Positions 40,735 to 49,192 of a stretch of 64,000 nucleotides of DNA are shown piece after piece. The first letter of the stretch is position 1. Every line of letters begins with the position of its first letter. The position numbers and the translations under genes were made by a program. The notes beneath the pieces were generated by a model. It searched no databases and had not been told where the DNA came from. It worked only from the letters and a program-made list of their open reading frames with translations. Source of the DNA: JBKBRC01 sp046292345 (GTDB lineage: Bacteria; Bacteroidota; Rhodothermia; Rhodothermales; Rubricoccaceae); the NCBI GenBank assembly GCA_046292345.1, contig JBKBRC010000003.1, positions 1 to 64,000 of the forward strand. Direction: 5' to 3'.

Positions 40735-41952
40735 TCAGCGGCGCGGGCCGGCCGCGGGCGGGACGTAGCCCGGGCGCAGCGGGATGCGCACCGGCGGCGG
40801 CGCGTTCCCACGCGCGGATGCCGCTCCGCGGGCGGACGCGCTCTCGGCTGGCGCCGGCGACGGCGCCGTCGCCGGCGCCGCGGCGGGCGTCGGGGGGGGG
40901 CGCTGAAGCACCGTCTGCCGAAGCGCCTCCACCTCGGCCCGGGCGCGCTCGATCTCACGCTGCTGCTCGAAGAGCCGCCGCTCCCACTCCTGGAGCTCCT
41001 GGATCGACTCGGCGAGCGCCCGTTCGCGCACCTCGAACGGTGCCATCTCGAGGTAGCCGCGCTGCTCGAAGTAGGGCTTGAAGAGGAAGTTGTGCTTGAG
41101 CGCCTCCATGTTCTCCGAGAAGCGGAACGCGCCGAGCGAGGCCCAGCCGGCAGCGTTCTGGAAGCGGTCCGTGATGCCGCGCAGGTCGTCCGAAATGGTC
41201 GAGAACTGGTCCGAGGCCTGGAGGAGAGCCACGTAGACCGAGTCCTCGTTGAGGATGCGCGAGAGCGTGCCCGGCCCGGTGTTGACCTTGGCGATGATCG
41301 AGTTGACGCCCGTGGAGGCGTCGGCGGCGATGCCGACGAGCGCGTCGGCGCGCGCGGTGAGCGCGTTGAGGGCCAGGCGCGCGTCCTGCGTCGTGGCGAC
41401 GGACTCGTTGTAGAGCGCGTCGTCGTAGAGGAAGCGTCCGAGCGTGCCCTGCCCGGTGCGGATGTCGGACATGATCTGGGTCATCGTCATCGTGACCGAG
41501 TCGAAGCGGGCTACCGACTCGAGGGCGCGGCTCGAGAACTGGCTCAGGTCGAGCGGGTCGACGCCGATGACGCGCCCGCGGTCGGGCACGACGGGCAGGC
41601 CGGGCGAGCCGTCGGTGAGCGCCACGACGACGTTGCCCACCAGCCCGTCGGTCTGGATCACGGCGCGGCTGTCCTGGCGGATCAGGTGCCGCGCGTCGTC
41701 GCGGATGGCCATCGCGACCGTGATCGGCTCGCCGGGCGCGGCCGGCAACTGCACGCGCTCGACGCGCCCGACGGCGATGCCGTTGTAGTAGACGGTCGCT
41801 CCGGGCAGAAGGCCCGAGACGCGGTTGAACGTGGCCTCGATGGTGTAGGTGTTCGTCAGCAGGAACGAGCGCTGCGCCAGCAAGAACAGCGCGCCGATGA
41901 AGACGACGATCCCGACGAGGACGAGGAGGCCGAGGCGAGCTTGGCGGGTCAT
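40735..41952 (-). CDS. MCE-domain protein, MlaD-like substrate-binding component of a lipid ABC transporter
   Basis: This 405-residue protein has a single N-terminal helix (8-27), then an MCE domain (YTIEATFNRVSGLLPGATVYYNGIAVGRVERV), then a long helical region with repeated GTLGRFLYDD/GTLSRILNEDSVY segments and a Pro/Ala-rich tail. MCE proteins form hexameric tunnels that carry phospholipids between membranes. It lies 27 nt after the ATPase and 5 nt before tgt, in the order permease-ATPase-MCE typical of Mla systems. The C-terminal extension is longer than E. coli MlaD (183 residues) and could reach across the periplasm. Confidence 0.92.
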   Translation of the reverse strand: MTRQARLGLLVLVGIVVFIGALFLLAQRSFLLTNTYTIEATFNRVSGLLPGATVYYNGIAVGRVERVQLPAAPGEPITVAMAIRDDARHLIRQDSRAVIQTDGLVGNVVVALTDGSPGLPVVPDRGRVIGVDPLDLSQFSSRALESVARFDSVTMTMTQIMSDIRTGQGTLGRFLYDDALYNESVATTQDARLALNALTARADALVGIAADASTGVNSIIAKVNTGPGTLSRILNEDSVYVALLQASDQFSTISDDLRGITDRFQNAAGWASLGAFRFSENMEALKHNFLFKPYFEQRGYLEMAPFEVRERALAESIQELQEWERRLFEQQREIERARAEVEALRQTVLQRPPPTPAAAPATAPSPAPAESASARGAASARGNAPPPVRIPLRPGYVPPAAGPRR

Positions 41953-41979
41953 GGGGGTGATCGGGCGGTGCCGCAGGCT

Positions 41980-42780
41980 TCAGGCGGTGCCGTAGGCTTC
42001 GGTGCCGGCGAAAAACTCGGCGATGGCAGGGTGGTCGGCGCGGCGCACCTCGGCGAGCGTGCCGCTGGCGACGAAGCGGCCCTCGTGGAGGAAGTGCGCC
42101 GTGTCGGTGATGATCTCGGCGGCGAGCAGGTCGTGCGTGATCGAGATGGACGAGATGCCGCGCTCGTCGCGCAGCTTGACGATCAGCTCACTCACGACGC
42201 GCACCGAGACCGGGTCGAGGCCGGTCGTGGGCTCGTCGTAGAGGATGATTTCGGGGCGCAGGATGAGCGCGCGCGCGAGCCCGATGCGCTTTTTCTGGCC
42301 GCCCGAGAGCTCGGCCGGGTACTGGTCGCGCGTGCGCGGCAGGTTGACGTCTTCGAGCGCTTCCGTGATGAGGTCGTCTTTCTCGTCCCTGGAGAGCGTC
42401 GTGTGGCGGTCCAGGAAGAAGCGCATGTTCTCGTAGACCGTCATCGAGTCGAAGAGCGCGCCGCCCTGGAAGAGGTAGCCCGTCGAAAGGCGGCGGCGGT
42501 CGAGCGCGTCGCCCTCGAGCAGGTCTATGCGTTCGCCGTTGACCCAGACCTCGCCGCGGTCGGGCCGCAGGAGGGCCACGACGTGCTTGGTGAGCACGCT
42601 CTTGCCCGTGCCCGAGCCGCCAAGCACGACGGCGCTCGTGCCTCTGGGCACCTGCAGGTCGATGCCGCGCAAGATGTGCTTCGGGCCGAACGACTTGTGC
42701 ACGTCGCGCAACTCGACGACGATGTCGTCGGGCGGGGGCGGGCTGCCGCCGGTGACGGGCGCGGTTTCAGGAGTGGGCAT
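41980..42780 (-). CDS. ABC transporter ATP-binding protein, MlaF-like
   Basis: This 266-residue ABC ATPase has Walker A GGSGTGKSVLTKH, the signature LSGGQKKRIGLARAL, Walker B IILYDEPTTGLDP and the switch His in ISITHDL. Sequence style and context (permease 9 nt upstream, MCE protein 27 nt downstream) assign it to the MlaFEDB-type lipid transporter. Confidence 0.95.
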   Translation of the reverse strand: MPTPETAPVTGGSPPPPDDIVVELRDVHKSFGPKHILRGIDLQVPRGTSAVVLGGSGTGKSVLTKHVVALLRPDRGEVWVNGERIDLLEGDALDRRRLSTGYLFQGGALFDSMTVYENMRFFLDRHTTLSRDEKDDLITEALEDVNLPRTRDQYPAELSGGQKKRIGLARALILRPEIILYDEPTTGLDPVSVRVVSELIVKLRDERGISSISITHDLLAAEIITDTAHFLHEGRFVASGTLAEVRRADHPAIAEFFAGTEAYGTA

Positions 42781-42789
42781 GGCGAGGGG

Positions 42790-43707
42790 TCAGCCGCCGG
42801 GCGAGCCGAAGAAGAAGAGCGACATACGCACGATCACGACGTCGGCGACGAGGATCAGCAGCGACGAGATCACGACGGCCTGCATGGCTGCCTGCCCGAC
42901 CTCGCGCGTGCCGCCGCGCACGTTGTAGCCGAGGTAGCAGCTCACGATGCCGACGATGAAGCCGAAGACGGACGTCTTCATCGTGTCCACGATCACGTCG
43001 GCGAAGCGCATCGACGAGAAGGCCGTCGAGACGTAGACGCGGTAGTCCATGCCGGCCGAGGCGTACGACTCGAGGTAGCCGCCCAGGAGCGCGAGCGCGT
43101 CCACGGTGATCGTCATGACAGGGAACATGATGACGCAGGCGAGCACGCGCGTGACGACGAGGTAGTCGAACGGCTTGAGCGCGGCCACCTCGAGCGCGTC
43201 GATCTGCTCGGTGACGCGCATCGAGCCGAGTTCGGCGCCCATGCCGGCGCCGAGCCGACCGGCGAGCACGAGGCTCGTCAGCACCGGCCCGATCTCCTTG
43301 ACGACGCTGAGCGCGAGCATCGACGGCAGGAAGCTCTCGGCGCCGAAGCGCGCGAGCGTGCCGCGGCTCTGCATGGCGAGCACGATGCCGATCGAGAAGC
43401 CGACGACGCTCGTGAGCAGCAGGCTCCGCGTGCCGGCCTCGTCCATCTGCCGCGTCAGTTCTTTGAGCTCGAAGGGCGGGCGCCAGACACGCGCGAAGAA
43501 CCGGCCGACGAAGCCGAAGAGCCCGCCGGCCTGCTCCAGGAAGGCCACGTAGCCGGGCACGCGCTCGGGCTCGGTCGCCAGCGCGCGCTGCTGCTCGGCC
43601 TCTTTCTCCTGGAGGATTTTCTCCTCCAGCCGCGCGCGGCGTGCCTCGCGCAGGCGCTGCGCGAGCGAGTCGGCGGGGGAGGAGGCTGGGGGATGTGTGG
43701 TAGCCAT
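42790..43707 (-). CDS. ABC transporter permease, MlaE family
   Basis: This 305-residue MlaE/YrbE-type permease has the family signature GRLGAGMGAELGSMRVTEQI (about residues 170-190) and DALEVAALKPFDYLVVTRV, with about five helices. A charged N-terminal cytoplasmic part (residues 10-50, coiled-coil-like, REARRARLEEKILQEKEAEQ) is longer than in E. coli MlaE. The ATG at 43707 is used; the longer frame reads into the spacer after tamB. It is the first Mla gene. Confidence 0.93.
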   Translation of the reverse strand: MATTHPPASSPADSLAQRLREARRARLEEKILQEKEAEQQRALATEPERVPGYVAFLEQAGGLFGFVGRFFARVWRPPFELKELTRQMDEAGTRSLLLTSVVGFSIGIVLAMQSRGTLARFGAESFLPSMLALSVVKEIGPVLTSLVLAGRLGAGMGAELGSMRVTEQIDALEVAALKPFDYLVVTRVLACVIMFPVMTITVDALALLGGYLESYASAGMDYRVYVSTAFSSMRFADVIVDTMKTSVFGFIVGIVSCYLGYNVRGGTREVGQAAMQAVVISSLLILVADVVIVRMSLFFFGSPGG

Positions 43708-43792
43708 GAGGGGGCGTGAGACCTGCGGCGCGTCCGGAGGATCCGGGATCACCGGGCGGGCGGCTCTGCGTGCCGCTGTCTCCGGCGGGGGG

Positions 43793-46700
43793 TCACCACG
43801 AGAACTGGTAGTTGAGGCCGGCGCCAGTGCCACGCTGGTTGCTCTGCTCGGCCTGCAGCGCGAGCCAGCGCAGCAGCTGGTACTCGAGCGAAACCTCGGT
43901 GCGGCTGCCCTCGCCCACGCCGCGTCGGTTGGACGACGTCTCGTTGGGCACGTAGCCGAACGAGAGGAACGCGCGGTCGGTAAGGTACTTACCGATCCGG
44001 ATGACGAGCTCGCTGCCCTCGACGCTGATCTCGACCAGGTCTAGCCCGAACGTCTCGCCGGCGAAGCCCTCCACGAGCCCGGTCACCTGGCCGAGCGCGA
44101 CGTTACCGAGCGTGCCGCCGAGGTTGCCGCCCGCGCCGGCGAACAGGTTGTCCGAAAGCTGCCCCGTCGCGATCACCGAGACGATGTCGGCCGGGTCGAG
44201 CGGCGGATCGGAGGAGAGGCGCACCTCGGGATTGTCGTTGAGCTGGCCCTGCAGGCCGAGGTTGATCTGGATCTGCGACTGTCCGCCGCGCTGCAGGCGC
44301 ACGTTGAGCACGGCCGCCAGGTCGAGCTGCGCCTCAGTGGCGGGGCCGTTGAACACGATCGCGCTCGGCTGCACGACGAAGCGGCGCCCGAGCGTCTGCA
44401 CCGAGCCGCGCACGAGGTCGATCTGGCCGAAGAGGCTCGTGCCCTCGGCGAAGGGCGCCTTGACGGCCTGCACGTTGCCCTCGAACTCGATGTCGAACGG
44501 GAGCGCGCCGCGGGAGCGGATCCAGACGTTGCGGCGGAACTGGACCGTGAGGTCGTAGTCGAGCAGGTCCGTGAAGCGGACCTCGGCCGTGTCGCGCGCG
44601 GCGAGGCGCTGCCCGAAACGGGCCTCGACAGCGCGGATGTCGGCCTCGGAGAGCGTGACCGGTTCGAGGTCGGGCGGCACGAGCTCGTCGGTGAGGAAGA
44701 TGTCGCCCGAGGCCACGACGACGGCGCCGCGCAGTACGGGCGCGTCGAGCGTGCCGGTGAGGCGGAGCGGCTCGCTGCCGCGGTCGAGCGCGAGGCGGCG
44801 GAACGTGGGCGTGTTCATGGCCACGAAGCCGACCGGCGTGATCGTCAGGTCGAGCTCGCCGACCGAGAGCTCGCTCAGCGTCACGGCGCCCTCGACGCGC
44901 AGGCGCGGCGCGTCTGCGGCGGCGCGCCCGCGCGGCGCGCCGCCGATGCGCACGTCCTCCATCTCGATCCGGTTGCCCGTGAAGCGCAGCGCCGCCTGTA
45001 CGGGTTCGTAGACCAGGCCGGTGGCGGTCAGGCCGAGCCGGCCGTCGGTGAGCGTGGCGCGGCCTTCGAGGCGCGGGTCGCCCTGGGTGCCGGTCACGGT
45101 CAGATCGGCGAAGAGGATGCCGCCGAGATCGGTGTAGGCGCGCGCGTCGAGGAACGGGCGGGCCCACGCGACCGGGAAGGCGTCGGCGCGGACGGTGAAC
45201 TGGACCTCGTCCTGCAGCGCCGCCTCGGCCAGGCGCGCGTCGCCGCCGGCGAGCGAGAAGCGCCGCGGCAGGTAGCCCTCGACGGTGAGCGTCTCGCCCG
45301 AGGCGTGCGTGAGCACGGCGTCGAGGGTGAGGCGGCCGCCGGCGTAGGCGACGGCCGCGTCGAGCGAGCCGAACGTCTCGCCCTGCGACGAGAGGTCCTC
45401 GAAGCGCAGCGTGCCGTCGAGCAGCGGCTCCTCGGCCGGGCCGGTGAGCACGAGCGTGCCCGTCAGGCGCCCGCCGAGGCCTTCGAGGCGCACCAGGTCC
45501 GTCAGGCCGTCCACGGCCACGTCGTCGATGGTGACGATGAAGTTCTGCTCGCCGTTGAAGTCGAGCTCGCCGTCGACGGCGAGCTGCTGCGTGCCGTCGC
45601 GGTTGGCGAGCAGGAGGCCGCGCACCTCGATCGTCTCGCCGGTCGTGATGCGGGTCGGCTGCGCGAGCTGCCACGTGTCGCTGCCGAGGCGGAACGCGCC
45701 GCGCTCGACCAGGACGCCCGGCTCGGGGGTGTCCGGGTCGAGGTCGGTGCGCACGAAGAAGGCCAGGTCGCGGTCGCGGTCGAGCACGACCGTGCCGTCG
45801 AGCGTGAGCGTGCCGGCGTCGAGAACGACCTCGGCCGAGCCGGTCTCGACGAGCAGGGCGGGCGTGGAGAGGGCGTCGAAGGAGCCGCTGAGGCGGGCCG
45901 TGGTGGCGTTCAGGAGCGTGTCGGCGCGCAGGTCCACGGTGGCGGCGAGCTGCGCGTCGAGCCCGGTGATGGCGTTGGGGCCGTAGACGAACTGCCGCGC
46001 GGCGAGCTGCGCGTCGAGCACGAGCGGGCGGCCCGGCCGGCCGATCGCGACGAGCGAGAGCGTGCCGCTCTCGAGCCCGAGCGGCTCGTCGGTGTAGACA
46101 GCCAGCGGGGCGATGTCGTTGACGGCTGCGGTGAGGCGGAAGTCTGAGGCGGCGTCTTCGTTGAAGAGCGCGAGGCGCCCGCCGCCGTCGGCGTCGGCGA
46201 TGTCGGAGCGGAGGCGCAGCTCGTCGACGGCGAGCACGCCGCCGGCGAGGGCGAAGCGCGCGGCGAGCGTGTCGATCCGGGCGGGGCCGATGCGCGAGGA
46301 GCCGCCGAAGAAGGCGCCCGCGAGGTCGGCCGTGGCCGGGTCGAAGCCGCGCCCGGCCACGTCGAAGGAGGCTGTGAGGCGGAAGGTCTGCGGGTCGGGC
46401 GCTTCGGCGGCGCCGAAGCGCGTCAGCGCGGCCAGGTCCAGGTCGCGCGTGGTGCCGCGCAGGGCGTACGTGGGCTCCTCGTCGAACGGGCGGCCCTGGA
46501 ACGCGAGCGTGGCCTCGCCTGCGGCGGGCGCGCCGGCCTCGCCGAACACGAGCTGCGCCGTGCCGCCGAGGGCGCCCGCGGCGAGCGCGAAGCGGGCCGC
46601 GCCCCGCTGCACGGGCGCGTCGTTGATGGTGGAGGGGCGCAGGGTGAGCACCCCCTCGCCGGTGGCGCGCTCGAGGTCTGAGAAGCCCGCGAGCTGGCCC

Positions 46701-49105
46701 TCGAAGCACCCTGAGAGGCGCGTCTCGAGCTCGGGGTTGCCCGTGAGCTGGCCCACGTCGATGCCCGAGAAGCACGTGGCCGGCCCGACGGCGAGCGTGG
46801 GGAAGTCGTCGAAGGGGCGGCCGGAGACGTCGAGCGCGAACTGGCCCTCCGGCGTTTCAAACGCGCCCGCGAGGGCCAGCTGGCCACCGGCGAGGCGCAG
46901 CGTGACGTCGGAGCCGGTGATGCGCTGCGCGCCGTAGGACGAGGCCGTCAGGCGCAGGCGCGCCGTCGTGGCGAGCGTGGCCGGGTCGGTGCCGCGGCCC
47001 TCGAGGGTGAACGTGCCCGAGAGGTCGCTCTCCTGCTCGGGGTTGCCGGTGAGCGCGGCCAGGTTGACGCTGCGGAGCTGCCCGCTGGCCTGATAGGCGA
47101 TCGGCTCGGCGAACGGGCGCGCCGAGCCGCGGGCGGCCAGGCCGCCCGCGCGGCCGAGGTCGGCGTCGGCGTCGAAAGTGAGCTGGCCGGCGGCGAGGCG
47201 CGCCTGGGCCGAGACGGCGACGAGGTCGAAGTCGCCGTAGCGCGAGCTGGCCAGGCGGGCGGTGGCGTTCAGCACGGCCGTCTGCGGGTCGGTGCCGCGG
47301 CCCTCGAGGGTGAACGTGCCCGAGAGGTCGCTCTCCTGCTCGGGGTTGCCGGTGAGCGCGGCCAGGTTGACGTTCTGGAGGCGGCCGCTCGTGACGCGGT
47401 AGGCGAGCGGCTCGGCGCGCGTGTCGGCCTCGCCCGAGGCGAGGAGCCGCCCCCCACCGCCGGCGAAGCGCGCGTCGGCGTCGAAGGCGATGCGGCCGCC
47501 CTGGAAGTCGGCGTCGAGGTCGGCGCCGGCGAGGCGGAGGTCGCCGAAGACGGCGCGGTCCAGGGAGACAGCGGCGGTGCCGAAGAGCGTCTCAGCCGAG
47601 TGGCCGCGGCCCTCGACGGCGAAGTCGCCCGAGAGCGCGGCCGGCGCGTCCACGTTCGGGAGCAGGCGGGCCAGGTCGAGCTCGTCGGCGCGGCCGGAGG
47701 CCTCGAAGGTTGGCACGCGCTCGAAGGGCCGGGCCGAGCCGCGCGCCCGCACGCGTGCGCCGGGGACTTCGGCCACGAGCGTGGCGGCGACGCGGCCGGC
47801 TTCGAAGGCGCCGTCGAGCTGGGCGCGCGTAACGGCCTGCTCTCCGAGCCGGCTCTCGCGGAGCGTGAGTGCGAACGGCCCCGAGAGCGAGCGTAGGTTG
47901 CGCCCGGCGAGGTCGGCCCGGAGGTCAGCGTTGAGCTGGGCGGCGAGGGCGGGGTTGCCGGTTAGGCGGGCGGGGTTGAGGCGGCGGAGCGAGCCCTCGG
48001 CGCGGTAGCGGACGGGCCCGCCGGCGTCGGGATCGGCCGTGAGCTCGCCGTCGAGCACGACGGCGGCGTCGTCGAGGGCGCCGCGCAGGCCGAACGTGAG
48101 CGTGTTGCCGGTCGAGTTGGCGACGAGGCGCGCGCGCGCGTCGCCGAAGAGCGCGACGCCGGCGAAGGCGCGCGCGTCGGCGAGCGCGAGCGGCGCCGCC
48201 TCCACGTCGGCGTCGAAGACGGGCAGGGCGCCGTCGCGGAAGACGAGGCGCCCGCGGCCGCGCACGCGCGTGCCCTGCGACGACGACGCGACGAACCGGT
48301 CGAGCTGGAAGCGCTCGCTCGAGAACGCGCCCCGGCCGGCCAGGTCGAGACGGCTGGCGCTGAGCGGCGCAATGGCCGAGAGGCGGAGCGTGTCGAGGCG
48401 CCCGACGAGGCTGTCCGGGCTGAAGTGGAACGCCGTCGCGCGCGCCGAGAGCTGCCGCACGACGTGCACCGAGTCGCGCGCGGGGTTGTGCCACCGCACC
48501 TCGACGCGCCCGCGCGTGAGATGCATCTTGTCGATCTCGACGGTGAAGCCGCGCCGGCCCTCGCGCGGCGCCTCGCGCGGGCGGATGAGGCCGGCCGTGT
48601 TGAAGGTGCTGTCGGGGCGCTGGCGGACGTACACGCGCGGCGCGGCCACGTAGAGCGTGCCGGCCGAGAACGTGCGCCGGATGAGCGTGCGCAGGCGGTA
48701 GTCTACCGAGACCGTGTCTACCTGCACGACGACCTCGCCGTCGCGGCGGATGACGAGCCCGAGCAGGCGCGCGCCCGTCAGGAAGTTGCCTTCCACGCGG
48801 GCCACCTCGACGGTGGCGTCCTCGGCGAGCAGGTTCTCGATCTGCCGCACCGCGACCGACTGCACGCGCCCGCGTCCGTATTCGGTCTGGAGGACGGCCA
48901 CGAGTGCGCCCACGGCCACGACGGCGAGCGCTACGAGGGCCGCCGCGCCGAGGGCCGCCTGCTGCGCCCGCCGGCGGCGGCGCTCGTAGCGGGCGAGCAC
49001 ACGCGCCTGGTGCGCCTCCGCTTCGGTGAGCGGGGCGCCGGGGTGCGGGGCGCCTTCGGGGGAGGGGCCGTCCGGGAGAGCAGGATCGTCAGGGCGGTCG
49101 GACAA
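43793..49105 (-). CDS. tamB: TamB-like inner-membrane-anchored translocation/lipid-transport protein
   Basis: This is a 1770-residue AsmA-like protein with a basic cytoplasmic N-terminus, one helix (about 50-72) and a very long beta-rich periplasmic body of repeating segments ending in a DUF490/TamB C-terminal domain (PLDPADIVSVIATGQLSDNLFAGAG, ends FSW). TamB proteins form a groove bridging inner and outer membranes and act in outer-membrane protein insertion and phospholipid transport. No ATG fits; the start is TTG at 49105. It directly follows a TamA-like Omp85 gene (87 nt). The body contains a perfect 88-bp DNA duplication. Confidence 0.93.
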   Translation of the reverse strand: MSDRPDDPALPDGPSPEGAPHPGAPLTEAEAHQARVLARYERRRRRAQQAALGAAALVALAVVAVGALVAVLQTEYGRGRVQSVAVRQIENLLAEDATVEVARVEGNFLTGARLLGLVIRRDGEVVVQVDTVSVDYRLRTLIRRTFSAGTLYVAAPRVYVRQRPDSTFNTAGLIRPREAPREGRRGFTVEIDKMHLTRGRVEVRWHNPARDSVHVVRQLSARATAFHFSPDSLVGRLDTLRLSAIAPLSASRLDLAGRGAFSSERFQLDRFVASSSQGTRVRGRGRLVFRDGALPVFDADVEAAPLALADARAFAGVALFGDARARLVANSTGNTLTFGLRGALDDAAVVLDGELTADPDAGGPVRYRAEGSLRRLNPARLTGNPALAAQLNADLRADLAGRNLRSLSGPFALTLRESRLGEQAVTRAQLDGAFEAGRVAATLVAEVPGARVRARGSARPFERVPTFEASGRADELDLARLLPNVDAPAALSGDFAVEGRGHSAETLFGTAAVSLDRAVFGDLRLAGADLDADFQGGRIAFDADARFAGGGGRLLASGEADTRAEPLAYRVTSGRLQNVNLAALTGNPEQESDLSGTFTLEGRGTDPQTAVLNATARLASSRYGDFDLVAVSAQARLAAGQLTFDADADLGRAGGLAARGSARPFAEPIAYQASGQLRSVNLAALTGNPEQESDLSGTFTLEGRGTDPATLATTARLRLTASSYGAQRITGSDVTLRLAGGQLALAGAFETPEGQFALDVSGRPFDDFPTLAVGPATCFSGIDVGQLTGNPELETRLSGCFEGQLAGFSDLERATGEGVLTLRPSTINDAPVQRGAARFALAAGALGGTAQLVFGEAGAPAAGEATLAFQGRPFDEEPTYALRGTTRDLDLAALTRFGAAEAPDPQTFRLTASFDVAGRGFDPATADLAGAFFGGSSRIGPARIDTLAARFALAGGVLAVDELRLRSDIADADGGGRLALFNEDAASDFRLTAAVNDIAPLAVYTDEPLGLESGTLSLVAIGRPGRPLVLDAQLAARQFVYGPNAITGLDAQLAATVDLRADTLLNATTARLSGSFDALSTPALLVETGSAEVVLDAGTLTLDGTVVLDRDRDLAFFVRTDLDPDTPEPGVLVERGAFRLGSDTWQLAQPTRITTGETIEVRGLLLANRDGTQQLAVDGELDFNGEQNFIVTIDDVAVDGLTDLVRLEGLGGRLTGTLVLTGPAEEPLLDGTLRFEDLSSQGETFGSLDAAVAYAGGRLTLDAVLTHASGETLTVEGYLPRRFSLAGGDARLAEAALQDEVQFTVRADAFPVAWARPFLDARAYTDLGGILFADLTVTGTQGDPRLEGRATLTDGRLGLTATGLVYEPVQAALRFTGNRIEMEDVRIGGAPRGRAAADAPRLRVEGAVTLSELSVGELDLTITPVGFVAMNTPTFRRLALDRGSEPLRLTGTLDAPVLRGAVVVASGDIFLTDELVPPDLEPVTLSEADIRAVEARFGQRLAARDTAEVRFTDLLDYDLTVQFRRNVWIRSRGALPFDIEFEGNVQAVKAPFAEGTSLFGQIDLVRGSVQTLGRRFVVQPSAIVFNGPATEAQLDLAAVLNVRLQRGGQSQIQINLGLQGQLNDNPEVRLSSDPPLDPADIVSVIATGQLSDNLFAGAGGNLGGTLGNVALGQVTGLVEGFAGETFGLDLVEISVEGSELVIRIGKYLTDRAFLSFGYVPNETSSNRRGVGEGSRTEVSLEYQLLRWLALQAEQSNQRGTGAGLNYQFSW
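46982..47372. repeat. Two perfect 88-bp direct repeats inside tamB, 303 bp apart
   Basis: Positions 46982-47069 and 47285-47372 are identical. They encode the same stretch on the minus strand (LAALTGNPEQESDLSGTFTL and flanking residues). The offset equals 101 codons, one AsmA-type repeat module, so this is a recent in-frame module duplication or gene conversion. Confidence 0.9.
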
Positions 49106-49192
49106 GCGGCGGGGGCGGCGCGAGGCAACGGCGAAAGGAACGGACAGAGAGAGTATATGTGTGTGCGCGGGCGGTGCAGCCGGGCGCCGGCG

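Noticed and set aside
38277..40958. An 893-residue fusion upstream of SbcD
   Set aside because: The N-terminal half is an off-frame reading of tgt; SbcD similarity begins at the ATG at 39536.
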